Part shown: piece after piece, positions 1 through 7,853 of the stretch
Numbering within the stretch: position 1 is the first letter of the stretch
Layout of the letters: the number at the start of each line of letters is the position of its first letter
Origin: CAYOBW01 sp964402115
Lineage (GTDB): Bacteria; Verrucomicrobiota; Kiritimatiellia; UBA8416; CAYOBW01
Assembly: GCA_964402115.1 (NCBI GenBank)
Contig: CAYOBW010000086.1
Location: 1 to 24,955, forward strand
Length of the DNA stretch: 24,955 nt
Direction of reading: 5' to 3'
Notes under the pieces: generated by a model
Databases searched by the model: none
The model's input: the letters and a program-made list of their open reading frames with translations, nothing else
Told to the model about the DNA's origin: nothing
Program-made: the position numbers and the translations under genes

Positions 1-185
1 AGCCGCTGCGCCAGCGCGTCGAAGATCTCGCGCGCGGCGAGCCGGGAGAAGGTCAGGGCGCAGATCCGGTCCGGCGCCACATCCAGCGCCAGCAGGCGGA
101 TGTAGCGTGTGGCGAGCTGGAACGTCTTGCCGGAGCCGGCCGACGCCTTGATCGCCTCGTGTCCGATGCCTGGCTCCCGGTTCAT
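1..185 (-). CDS. addA: AddA/UvrD-type helicase-nuclease, N-terminal fragment
   Basis: Only the first 61 codons are inside the window; the gene runs off the left edge. The translation starts MNREPGIGHEAIKAS and contains a Walker A motif, ASAGSGKT, at residues 14-21. This is followed by ALTFSRLAAREIF, which matches helicase motif Ia of superfamily 1 UvrD/RecB/AddA proteins. In the AddAB complex this subunit is the ATP-driven 3'-5' helicase, usually with its own nuclease domain, and it processes double-strand breaks for RecA loading. Its ATG (185-183) overlaps the TGA of the upstream AddB-like gene by 4 bp (ATGA), so the two are probably translationally coupled. AddA is preferred over generic UvrD because of this partner. 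The C-terminal nuclease domain cannot be seen. Confidence 0.85.
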   Translation of the reverse strand, partial: MNREPGIGHEAIKASAGSGKTFQLATRYIRLLALDVAPDRICALTFSRLAAREIFDALAQR

Positions 186-3010
186 GCCTCACCTGCCCAC
201 GGTTCCACGTACGCCGCCGGGTCTCCGCCGCCCGGGAACAGGGCCTCGAAGTCGTCGTGCGTGACGCGCTCGGCCGGCGGCCAGAAGGTTTTTGCCGCTA
301 TCCGCCGTGCCACCTCCTCGGCACAAACGCGCGCTGAAGCGAGCAGGTGCTCATCGGCGTCGTCCCACACCTCCACGCCTGTCTCGCCCAGCGCTTTCGG
401 CAGGTTGAAGTACGCCAGCCCGGGCCGAACGCCGGCGGGCAGGGCTCCCGCCGCCAGCAAAGCGTAGAGCGGCAGCTGCAGATCCAGCCAGCGACGCGCC
501 TTGCCCTTCGCATCCGGCGGCGCGGCCTGGTAGGCCGGGGTCTCCTCGCGAGACCGGCCGAGATGGCTCGCGGCCGGCGTCACGGCTTTGTCGCCGGTCT
601 TGTAGTCAAGGATGCGCCAGGCGCCCGTTTGCCGGTGGCGATCGATCCGGTCGATCTTCCCGCGGACGGTGAAGCCGCCCAGCAGGCATTCGTACCGCTG
701 CTCCGCGAAGACCAGCTCCCACCCCTCCGCGGCCAGCTCCGCCTGCCGGGCGGCGGCCTCGGTCAGGCGCCGGCGTGCGGAATCGAGGGTGACGAGCACG
801 GGCAGCGCCGGGTCAGGGCCGTACCGCCGCCGCACCTCTGCCTCGGCCGCCTCGCACAGGAACGCCGCCAGCGCCTCCGGATCCGCGCACCCCCGCAGCC
901 GCTCAGCGCTCCCCAGCGCCTGCAGCGCGGCATGCACAAGCGTGCCGAAGTCGAGCGCATCCGGTGCGCGCTTCAGATCGTCGAGCGTCCGCATCCCCAG
1001 CACGTGCCCAAGGTAGAATCGGAACGGGCAAGCCAGGTAGGCCCGCATCGCCGTCACGTGCAACCTCTCCGGCAGAGGGGTATCCGCGAGCGGCGGCGGG
1101 CGCAGCCTGAAGCTGATGCTCGCCGCATGGTGCTCCTCCCAGGCGTGTACGGGCCGCAGCAGCTGCGTCGCACGAGCGACAAGCTCATCGTCCGCGCAAC
1201 GAAAAAGCAGCCGCGAAGGCTTCAGCGGATCGCCCTCGGCGCTGCACTTGCCGGCCAGCAGGTGGACGGCCCCGTCCGGCATCCCGCGGCGCGCCTCGAT
1301 GAGCGCCGTCAGCAGGTACGCATCGCGAGCCAGCCGCGTCTCGTCGGCCCGCAAGCCCAGCCGCTGCTTCAGGCCATCGGGGAGAAACGCGTCGCCCGGC
1401 TCGCTCTCCGGCACGCACCCATCGTTCAGGCCCGTGACGATCAGCAGCGGCGCGTCGTTCCACGGCAGCTCCAGCCAGCCCTCGAGCTCCAGGTCCGCCT
1501 CGCCCCGATCGCGGTGGAACGACTCCTGGCCGAGCCGCCGCACAAGCAGGCGCAGAGCCTCGCGGCCAGCCAGGTTACCTGTCACCGGCGTGGCCGCGGC
1601 CAGTTCGCGCAGCGTGCCGTCGACGAGGGCCGCAACAGCCTCCAGCTCGCGGTCCGCGGGAGAATCCGACCGCACGCGGCGCACGGCGTACACGTCGCGC
1701 AGGAACCCGCGCAGCGCCCCGTCCAGCGGCCCGCGCGCGAACGCCTCGACGTGACCGGTCACGAACGTCAGCGCCCGCGCCAGCGTCTCCGCCCGGGAGC
1801 CCGCCAGCAGCGCCCCGCGCCGCAGCTCGTCGAGATCGCGCGGCAGGTAGTCGTTCTGCACGGTGTCGAGCTGTCGCAGCAGGATCGTGGCCCGGCAGCC
1901 CCCATCCGTGCCCGCCGCCAGCCGCTCGAGCACGTCGGGATGGCGCAGGAAGGCCGCCACGGCGGTGTAGGTCGCGTCGCCGACGAGGTCGGCGTAGGCC
2001 GCGATCAGGCGGTAGAGCGGGTGCTCGCGCGCCGGCAGATCGGCCGGGTCGCAGGCGGTTATGTTGCGCAGGCCAAGCTCCGTCACGAGCGCCGGGATGA
2101 CGCCGCGGTCGGGAACGCCCAGCGCCACGTCCCCCGTGCCCAGCCGCGGCGCCGCGCCGGCGATCAGTTCCGCGCAGCGGCGCGCCTGGGCCAGCGGGTC
2201 AGCGGCCACGACGACCGTATGCGCAGCATCGGGGATCTCGATGGGGCAATGCTCCCAATAGCGCGGGCACGGCCGCCCCCACTCGTCGAACGCCTGCGCC
2301 AGTTGCGCCGGGGCATGCACGAGCACCTCCACGTCGAGGCGCGCGGCCAGGCTTTCCAGCGCGCGCACCGCGAGGAGGGATGGATCGGGGACCGCCGCCA
2401 CGACCACGCGGCGCACGCCCTCGGGGAGCTCGGGCTGCGCCGCCCGCGCGATCTTCAAGCTGCACGGATCCGCCATGCCCGCCGCGGCCAGCCGGGCGAT
2501 GAACGACGCCTCCAGGCGGGCGAGGTCCTGCCAGCGCTCGCCGTCCTCCGCCGCTTCCGGCCGGGCAGCGACGCCGGCCATGCTCAGGCCCGCGTCCACC
2601 AGCGCCTGGCGGACACCCTGCAGCAGCTCGCCGGTACGCAACGCCCACGCGAAATCCTGCAACGCCACGCCCGACGGGAACAGGTGCGCGTAGTCGTCCA
2701 CGGGCAACCGGCGCAGGATATCCGCCCACACCGCCAGCACGCCCGCGGAGTCGGCCGCGGCCCGTTCGTCGGCGGCGGCGCGGAAGAGGAACTGGGGGGT
2801 GACTACGCGGGCGGAGAGCACGGCGGTTCCGTGCGCGGCGGCATGGGTGGCCAGCGCCTCACGCAATCGCCGCCCGGCCTGCCGCGTGGGCACGATGACC
2901 AGCGTATCGCTCAGTTCCACGGGGGCCAGCGGCGGGGACGGAATCAGGAACCGGCGCACCTTGGCGGTGGCCGGTTCGTCCCAGCCCAGGAAATGACGCG
3001 TGAGGCTCAT
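182..3010 (-). CDS. addB: AddB-like inactivated helicase with PD-(D/E)XK nuclease domain
   Basis: A 942-residue protein. The N-terminus (RHFLGWDEP, then VIVPTRQAGRRL at 38-49) follows the AddB pattern of a degenerate helicase fold without a working Walker A. LIVTGLNDGCVPES near residues 523-536 matches a conserved helicase-like motif of this family. The C-terminal nuclease has GKIDRID (Asp787), ILDYKTG (Asp802-x-Lys804) and QLPLY (Gln846, Tyr850), the PD-(D/E)XK signature of RecB/AddB nucleases. Bacillus-type AddB carries an iron-sulfur cluster on four cysteines around this domain. Here only one cysteine is seen in ACPFRFYLG near residue 680, and the C-terminal C-x2-C-x5-C is absent, so the cluster is probably missing. 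The ATG at 3010 lies two bases from a repeat array and has no visible Shine-Dalgarno sequence. Its stop overlaps the addA start. Expected role: recombinational repair of DNA ends in the cytoplasm. Confidence 0.85.
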   Translation of the reverse strand: MSLTRHFLGWDEPATAKVRRFLIPSPPLAPVELSDTLVIVPTRQAGRRLREALATHAAAHGTAVLSARVVTPQFLFRAAADERAAADSAGVLAVWADILRRLPVDDYAHLFPSGVALQDFAWALRTGELLQGVRQALVDAGLSMAGVAARPEAAEDGERWQDLARLEASFIARLAAAGMADPCSLKIARAAQPELPEGVRRVVVAAVPDPSLLAVRALESLAARLDVEVLVHAPAQLAQAFDEWGRPCPRYWEHCPIEIPDAAHTVVVAADPLAQARRCAELIAGAAPRLGTGDVALGVPDRGVIPALVTELGLRNITACDPADLPAREHPLYRLIAAYADLVGDATYTAVAAFLRHPDVLERLAAGTDGGCRATILLRQLDTVQNDYLPRDLDELRRGALLAGSRAETLARALTFVTGHVEAFARGPLDGALRGFLRDVYAVRRVRSDSPADRELEAVAALVDGTLRELAAATPVTGNLAGREALRLLVRRLGQESFHRDRGEADLELEGWLELPWNDAPLLIVTGLNDGCVPESEPGDAFLPDGLKQRLGLRADETRLARDAYLLTALIEARRGMPDGAVHLLAGKCSAEGDPLKPSRLLFRCADDELVARATQLLRPVHAWEEHHAASISFRLRPPPLADTPLPERLHVTAMRAYLACPFRFYLGHVLGMRTLDDLKRAPDALDFGTLVHAALQALGSAERLRGCADPEALAAFLCEAAEAEVRRRYGPDPALPVLVTLDSARRRLTEAAARQAELAAEGWELVFAEQRYECLLGGFTVRGKIDRIDRHRQTGAWRILDYKTGDKAVTPAASHLGRSREETPAYQAAPPDAKGKARRWLDLQLPLYALLAAGALPAGVRPGLAYFNLPKALGETGVEVWDDADEHLLASARVCAEEVARRIAAKTFWPPAERVTHDDFEALFPGGGDPAAYVEPWAGEA

Positions 3011-3012
3011 GC

Positions 3013-3067
3013 GGGGAGAACAGTAGACGGTGAACAGTGAACGGTAAACAGTAAACGGTGAACGGTG
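3013..3067 (+). repeat. Heptamer repeat array, left copy (55 bp)
   Basis: A run of degenerate 7-bp units of the form T-R-A-A-C-R-G (tgaacag, tgaacgg, taaacag, taaacgg), preceded by ggggagaacag. The 55 bp are identical to 3168-3222 on the other side of the 100-N gap. The array begins two bases upstream of the addB start codon, where a promoter and ribosome binding site would normally lie. Confidence 0.9.
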
Positions 3068-3167
3068 NNNNNNNNNNNNNNNNNNNNNNNNNNNNNNNNN
3101 NNNNNNNNNNNNNNNNNNNNNNNNNNNNNNNNNNNNNNNNNNNNNNNNNNNNNNNNNNNNNNNNNNN
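3068..3167. other. Assembly gap, 100 N, flanked by identical 55-bp ends
   Basis: Exactly 100 N. The 55 bases before and the 55 bases after are identical. This is what results when two contigs ending in the same k-mer are joined with a placeholder, so the true distance may be zero, or the array may be longer than shown. Nothing suggests a missing gene: the flanking genes are complete on both sides. Confidence 0.9.
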
Positions 3168-3241
3168 GGGGAGAACAGTAGACGGTGAACAGTGAACGGT
3201 AAACAGTAAACGGTGAACGGTGTTCAGTGTTCAGTGTTCAG
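3168..3241 (+). repeat. Heptamer repeat array, right copy plus inverted units
   Basis: Repeats the 55 bp of the left copy (3168-3222), then runs into three perfect tgttcag units (3221-3227, 3228-3234, 3235-3241), which have the opposite polarity to the tgaacrg units. The two halves could pair as a hairpin, for example gaac-ggt-gttc at the junction. The last codons and the stop codon of the neighbouring M28 peptidase gene (3224-3241 on the minus strand, Leu-Asn-Thr-Glu-His-stop) are read from these three units. Confidence 0.9.
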
Positions 3242-4207
3242 GGACAGTATCGCCTCGAACACGGCCACAACAACCTTGGACATCCGGGCATAGTCCAACC
3301 GGTCCGCTGTGTCGGCGAGCGTGTGATATGCCCTGTTCCGGTAAAACGCCGTGTCCGTGACCATGACAGCCTTGATGCCATACGGCCAGTAGTTCAGGTG
3401 GTCGGAGAAGTCGACCCCGGGAACGAGAGTTGGCGCGCGGATGGAGTAGACGGGCAGATCGGTCGCGCCCTTCATTCCCGCCTTGACCGACTTGATCCAG
3501 TCGCCCTGATCCCAGCGACCCGTCACGGCAATGAAGTTTCCCCGCCCGGGGTAGATCAACCGGAGCAGGATCACCGGGTACGACTGGGAGCCCCTGCCGT
3601 CCTTGAAGCAACCCACCATCTCCAGGACGATCACGCCTGTTACGGCCGTCGCCTCTCCTGCCAGGCTCTTCGCATGCAGCGCGCTTCCCATGGACTGCGT
3701 TCTGAAGAACGGAGGCTCCTCCAGCGTATACGCTACCAGTTCCACTTCCCTGCTCGGCGCGTCACGACCCAGGAGATAGGCCAACTCGACAAGTGCAGCA
3801 ACGCCACTCGCGTTGTCATCCGCGCCCGGCGTCTGCCCGCGGGCATCGTAGTGCGCCCCGACGACAATCCTGGAGCCCCGACCGGCCCCGAACCGGCCGA
3901 TCACGTTCCGGTACTGACGCCCTTGCACATCGAACACCTGCTGCGCCACCTCCGCGCCAGCGTTTGTGAACTGCGTGCCGACGTACGACGCGCACTTGTC
4001 CAGGTTCTCCACATGCGTCCAGTCCCGGGGGTGCAGGGTCTGGCTCAGCATGACGACGTGAGCCCGCAGCCTGCCGGGGTCAACCTTAACCGCCGAGCCG
4101 CGATTCCGCCGCGCCGTCGGTTGGGCCATGAAATACCCCGCGCTCGCGGCGGCAATCGCCACGACACACAAGATTCGGCCAGCGGACTTGATGGTGATCT
4201 TTCTCAT
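3224..4207 (-). CDS. M28-family zinc aminopeptidase-like, membrane-anchored or exported
   Basis: A 327-residue protein with one hydrophobic N-terminal segment (about residues 11-28) after a basic start, so the catalytic part should lie outside the cytoplasmic membrane. The M28 co-catalytic zinc signature is complete: AHYDARG (His119), PGADDNASG (Asp130), YTLEEPPFF (Glu163-Glu164 as general base and ligand), LEMVG (Glu196 where Asp or Glu is usual) and YHTLADT (His295). Members are metal-dependent exopeptidases; the substrate cannot be told from sequence. The ATG at 4207 is chosen because an in-frame TGA lies only 12 bases upstream. No good Shine-Dalgarno is visible. The C-terminal residues LNTEH and the stop are encoded by the heptamer repeat, which suggests the original end of the gene was replaced. 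Confidence 0.88.
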   Translation of the reverse strand: MRKITIKSAGRILCVVAIAAASAGYFMAQPTARRNRGSAVKVDPGRLRAHVVMLSQTLHPRDWTHVENLDKCASYVGTQFTNAGAEVAQQVFDVQGRQYRNVIGRFGAGRGSRIVVGAHYDARGQTPGADDNASGVAALVELAYLLGRDAPSREVELVAYTLEEPPFFRTQSMGSALHAKSLAGEATAVTGVIVLEMVGCFKDGRGSQSYPVILLRLIYPGRGNFIAVTGRWDQGDWIKSVKAGMKGATDLPVYSIRAPTLVPGVDFSDHLNYWPYGIKAVMVTDTAFYRNRAYHTLADTADRLDYARMSKVVVAVFEAILSLNTEH

Positions 4208-4420
4208 CGCAGCATGTCAGTGCCTGTACCAACGTCAACGACCAGGTTCGTCGAGACTGCCGACCGCAACCTGCGCCGCCAGGCTCGACGTGTTGACCTC
4301 CGTGCCCCCGGGTTCTTGTGAGAGTCGGAATCCGCTCACCTCTCTCCCGCTCAGCACGCGAGGGAAGTACTTCCTCCCTGCTTCCGTGGCTCCATGGTTC
4401 AATCCCTACTCTCCTCCGTC

Positions 4421-4651
4421 TCACCTTCCCCGCTTGACGTTGTCACGGTCGATCAGCCCGTAGTTCTGAATCCGTTCCTTCTCAAGTGTGACACCGGCGT
4501 CGGGGTCGGAATCGAATGGCGCTTCGTCAAGTTCTCGTTTCGACGTGTAACGGCGCCACGTGGCAGAGCCCTCACGCTCCCCCGTGGCGCCGGTATCCGA
4601 CCGGCGCCGCCCCTGCCAAGAGCAGAGTATGCGGCGTTGCGCATGCCCTGG
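4421..4651 (-). pseudogene. Possible C-terminal gene fragment (weak)
   Basis: After an in-frame TGA at 4654-4652, this frame stays open for 76 codons to a TGA at 4423-4421. It has no ATG, and no GTG or TTG was found at its upstream end. Its last 50 residues look more protein-like than the usual Arg/Pro/Ala-rich shadow frames; examples are TWRRYTSKRELDEAPFD and TLEKERIQNYGLIDRDN. The family is not recognised. It could be the tail of a decayed gene or chance. Confidence 0.2.
4551..4592. repeat. Perfect 10-bp inverted repeat
   Basis: cggcgccacg (4551-4560) and cgtggcgccg (4583-4592) are exact reverse complements around a 22-nt loop. There is no T-tract on either side, so a classical intrinsic terminator is not supported. 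A protein-binding site or a decayed mobile hairpin are alternatives. Confidence 0.5.
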
Positions 4652-4794
4652 TCAGGCAGCCTCACCCCCTGCTCCGCTCCATCCTCGCGCGGGTCCGATA
4701 CCCGCGCCAAACGGCAGCACCCGCCCGTTCCTTCGCATGTTTTTTGCCGCGCGCCGGAGTCCCTTGCAGCTGTTCACCCAGCACTGCAAACTGA

Positions 4795-6918
4795 TCACTT
4801 CTCCGTCATCTGCCAGACGCCATCCCATTCCGCCGGCGGCGCCTCCTGCAGGCGGCGGCAGCGGGCGGCGTATTGCCTGGCTGGAGGATCCTGTTCCGCC
4901 AGCGTGTCGAATCCGGCCAGCGCCGCGGCCAGGTCGCCCGCGTAGTACGCGCGCAGGGCGCGGTCGAAAGCGTCCAGCCCCGTCCGGCGGGCGGCCGCGT
5001 CGGCCGCGAACAGCGGCTCGTACACGGTCACCGGCTTCTGTTTGCCGACCACGCGCACGCGCGACAGCTCGCGCAGCACGAACTCGCCGCCGGTCAGTTG
5101 CGCGGCCGTGAACTCCGAGGTCATCAGGTACGTGCCGAACTGCTTGTTGATCCCCTCCAGGCGCGCGGCGAGGTTGCCCGAATCGCCGAGGAAGGTGTAA
5201 TCGAACCGCTGCGTCGAACCCATGTTGCCGACGACCACGCGCCCTGTGTTCACGCCGATGCGCATATGAAGATCGCGCCCGCAGCGTGCCCGGAAGGCGG
5301 GGCGCAGTTCGGCCAGTTTGCGCTGGCACAGCAACGCCGACCGCACGGCGGCGGCGGCGTGATCGGTCACCGTCAGCGGGGCGTTCCAGAAAGCGATGAT
5401 GGCATCGCCCTCGTACTTGTCCACGGTGCCGCCCTGGGCGAGGATGATGTCCGTCATCGCCGTGAGGTAGTCGTTCAGCAGCGTGGTCAACGCCTCCGGC
5501 GTCAGGCTCTCGGCCAGGCTGGTGAAGCCCTGCACGTCGGAGAAGAAAATGCTCAATTCACGCGTCTCACCGCCGAGTTTCAACTGGCCGGGGTTCCTGA
5601 CAAGCTGCTCGATCACGATGGGGCTGAGGTACTGCCGGAAGGCCCCCTTGATGAAGCGCTTCTGGCGCCCCTCCACCGCGTAGTTCAACACGGCGGTGGC
5701 CGTGAGCGCGCCAAGGCAGGCCAGCAGTCCGCCCGCACCGTCCCACACCCACCCGCCGGCATAGGCGCCCCAGGCCGCGAGCACCGGCAGCGGCGGCAGG
5801 CAGGCGAAGGCGACGGCGGTCTGCCAGCCGTTGCGGCAGCTGCGCCCCACCCCGCCGGCGAGCAGCGCCCAGCACAGCACCTGCGCGGCGAGCCACGGAC
5901 CGGACACCGGGCGCGGAAAATCGCCCGCCAACAGGTTGTCGAGAAACGTCGCGTGCACCTCCACGCCAGGATAGACGGCCGCGACGGGCGCGGCTTTCAA
6001 ATCGAACAAACCGGGGGCAGTAACCCCCACGAACACGTACCGATTGCTGAACCAGGCGGGGTCCACGAGCGGCGGCTGGCCTTCCTTGAGCCGCATTTCC
6101 GACTGGAGGACGGCAGCCGCGTTCACGGCGGCGTGCGTCTGCGACGGACCGCGATAGCGCAACCACGCCTGGCCGGCGCGGTCCACCGGCACCTCACGGT
6201 CGCCGAAGCGCACGGAGCCGGCCGCCAGCGTCACCTTCGCCGGCGGTGGCTGGGCGGCCAGGTAGGCGGCGCCGCCGAGCAGCGGAAAGAGCCGGCCGTC
6301 GAAGATGCCGAAGGGCGTCACGCGCCTCACCACCGTGTCCCGAGCGGAGCGTCCGCCGATCGAGCCGACCAGCGCAGCATTGGTCGCCAGCGCAGCCACC
6401 GGGAGCGTCGCCCGCGTCAGCAGCGCGTTCGTGCCATGGGCGGCGAGGTACGCGGGAAGCCCCTCGTACGCCGGCGTGCGCACGGCGAGGTCAGGGGGCA
6501 AGGCTCGCAGCAGCCCCTGCTCCCGGCTCACGTTCGCGGCCATGACAGTGCCACGCGAGGCTGCGAGCGCCGCGCCGAAGGCGTCGTCCGACCCGGCCCA
6601 CGGGCAGGGCTCGAAGTAGACAAGATCAAAGACGCACCCCAGCGCGCCGCCACGCCGCAGGAAGGCCAGGATTTCGCCATAGATCTCGCGCGGCCAGGGC
6701 CAGGACAGTTCGTTGCCCTTTGCCCAGTCGAGACTGGTCTGGTCGATGAAGATCAGCCGGATGCGGTCCGTGGTCGGCGCAGGCCGCGCGAGGAGGCGCA
6801 CGCCGAGATCCCAGAGCGGGTGGCGCAACCACTGCAGGCCGCCCGCCGCCTGCAGCGCGACGATCGCGACGGCGACGGCGAACCCGACCAGCAGCCCCTG
6901 CACGAGGCGCTTGCGCAT
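4795..6918 (-). CDS. CHASE2-domain class III adenylate/guanylate cyclase
   Basis: A 707-residue membrane sensor-cyclase. An N-terminal transmembrane helix (about 8-27) is followed by an extracytoplasmic CHASE2 domain (about 35-335; hallmarks IRLIFIDQTSLDW and a late YRGP/YVFVGVTAPGL). Three further hydrophobic helices (about 342-412) lead to the cyclase domain (about 453-635). Catalytic residues are present: metal-binding Asp461 (FFSDVQGFT) and Asp505 (VDKYEGDAI), Lys501 and Asp573/Thr575 (FDYTFLGD) as adenine-type selectors, and Asn582 and Arg586 (GNLAARL). This favours cAMP synthesis from ATP, though cGMP is not excluded. The C-terminal tail (640-700) resembles a short helical repeat segment. 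It follows the M48 gene by 14 bp, which suggests one transcript and an envelope-state signal feeding a second messenger. Confidence 0.92.
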   Translation of the reverse strand: MRKRLVQGLLVGFAVAVAIVALQAAGGLQWLRHPLWDLGVRLLARPAPTTDRIRLIFIDQTSLDWAKGNELSWPWPREIYGEILAFLRRGGALGCVFDLVYFEPCPWAGSDDAFGAALAASRGTVMAANVSREQGLLRALPPDLAVRTPAYEGLPAYLAAHGTNALLTRATLPVAALATNAALVGSIGGRSARDTVVRRVTPFGIFDGRLFPLLGGAAYLAAQPPPAKVTLAAGSVRFGDREVPVDRAGQAWLRYRGPSQTHAAVNAAAVLQSEMRLKEGQPPLVDPAWFSNRYVFVGVTAPGLFDLKAAPVAAVYPGVEVHATFLDNLLAGDFPRPVSGPWLAAQVLCWALLAGGVGRSCRNGWQTAVAFACLPPLPVLAAWGAYAGGWVWDGAGGLLACLGALTATAVLNYAVEGRQKRFIKGAFRQYLSPIVIEQLVRNPGQLKLGGETRELSIFFSDVQGFTSLAESLTPEALTTLLNDYLTAMTDIILAQGGTVDKYEGDAIIAFWNAPLTVTDHAAAAVRSALLCQRKLAELRPAFRARCGRDLHMRIGVNTGRVVVGNMGSTQRFDYTFLGDSGNLAARLEGINKQFGTYLMTSEFTAAQLTGGEFVLRELSRVRVVGKQKPVTVYEPLFAADAAARRTGLDAFDRALRAYYAGDLAAALAGFDTLAEQDPPARQYAARCRRLQEAPPAEWDGVWQMTEK

Positions 6919-6932
6919 CCTTCAGTCCCCCG

Positions 6933-7853
6933 TCACGTCCCCTGCAGTGCGGCCGTAAAGCGGGCCTGGCGCGCTGCCGGCATCTGCACCGGTCCCTGCC
7001 CGCCCAGCGTGGCGGCAATCGCCTCCACACGGTCCTGCGGATCCGGGTGGGTCTTCGCAAACCCGTGGCCGTCGGCAGGCATCCGCTGCTTCATCTCCAG
7101 CAGCATGTCCTTCAGGGCGGTCGGATTGTACCCCGCGCTCGACAGGATGCGCACGGCCACCTCGTCCGCCTGGAACTCCAGCTTCCGGGCGTAGCCGCTG
7201 TTGACGATGGTCTGCGTGATATCCGAGATCGAGCCCTCGAAAGCCGCCGTGACCTGCGCCAGCTGTTCGCCGCCGAGGTTCTTCGCGCTTTCCGTCGCCA
7301 GCACGGTCAGGGCGCCCGTCAGCCGCCCCTTCTTGATCGCCCGCAGGCCGTGTTCGAGCTGGACGTGACCGATCTCGTGGGCGAGCACGGCCGCCAGCGC
7401 ATCTTCCGAGCGACAGCAGCGCAGCAGGCCACGCGAGACAAGAATGAGCCCGCCCGGCGCCGCAAAGGCGTTCACCTCAGCGGTATCCACCACGAGGAAG
7501 TGATAGCCCCCGAAAGTCTCGGGACGATCCGCGAACAGCGCCAGGGTCTGCCCAAGCTCGTTCACGTAGCGGTTCACGGCCTCGCGGTCGAACGGCTTGT
7601 ACGTCTGCATGATCGTCGCCGCCACCGAACGGCCGATGTAATACTCCTGTTCGGGCGTGATGTCCTCGAACGTCTTGCCGACTGCCGCCCCGGTCTTGTT
7701 GATCGAGGCCGCCTGGTCTTCCGTAATCACGCCGCCGGCCGCGGCCGCGGCTGTGACGCCCTGCGTCACCTTCTCCATGGTCGCACACCCCGTCAGGAGT
7801 CCCGCGCCCAGCAGCGCGAGCGTCAGACGCACCGTTGTCTCGCGCCGGATCAT
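6933..7853 (-). CDS. M48-family metalloprotease lipoprotein
   Basis: A 306-residue protein. The N-terminus MIRRETTVRLTLALLGAG ends in lipobox LLTGC with Cys23, so it should be a lipoprotein in the periplasm or on the outer membrane. The zinc site is intact: HEIGH at 159-163 in VLAHEIGHVQLEHG, and third ligand Glu226 in LEFQADEVAV. KTHPDPQDRVEAI near 267-279 is typical of the BepA/LoiP-like M48 branch, which takes part in quality control of outer-membrane proteins. The start at 7853 is chosen because it begins the signal peptide and its ATG overlaps the TGA of the SH3 gene (ATGA, 7853-7850). The same frame stays open upstream to 7949, but that part is inside the SH3 gene. Confidence 0.92.
   Translation of the reverse strand: MIRRETTVRLTLALLGAGLLTGCATMEKVTQGVTAAAAAGGVITEDQAASINKTGAAVGKTFEDITPEQEYYIGRSVAATIMQTYKPFDREAVNRYVNELGQTLALFADRPETFGGYHFLVVDTAEVNAFAAPGGLILVSRGLLRCCRSEDALAAVLAHEIGHVQLEHGLRAIKKGRLTGALTVLATESAKNLGGEQLAQVTAAFEGSISDITQTIVNSGYARKLEFQADEVAVRILSSAGYNPTALKDMLLEMKQRMPADGHGFAKTHPDPQDRVEAIAATLGGQGPVQMPAARQARFTAALQGT

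Larger units (their letters stand above)
4208..4794. other. Intergenic stretch, about 590 bp, no convincing gene
   Basis: Open frames here are unsupported apart from a weak fragment on the minus strand (listed separately). The stretch holds a 10-bp inverted repeat at 4551-4592 and a 12-bp palindrome, ggaagtacttcc, at 4363-4374. Near 4380-4400 the minus strand reads as a degenerate CACGGAGR-like short repeat. I see no tRNA, clear promoter or terminator. It lies downstream of the cyclase gene and upstream of the M28 gene, so the M28 promoter should be here. Confidence 0.6.

Noticed and set aside
347..3040. 897-codon open frame on the plus strand
   Set aside because: It lies antisense to the AddB-like gene and is Arg/Gln/Pro-rich with no recognisable motif; long antisense frames are expected at this GC content. 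The same applies to plus-strand frames at 4873-7194, 10477-13500, 18040-20226 and 20123-21601.
3013..3241. Heptamer array as a CRISPR
   Set aside because: Units are 7 bp, tandem, without unique spacers; no cas genes are present.
4551..4592. Intrinsic terminator for the cyclase gene
   Set aside because: The stem is about 200 bp past the stop codon and has no T-tract on the minus strand.
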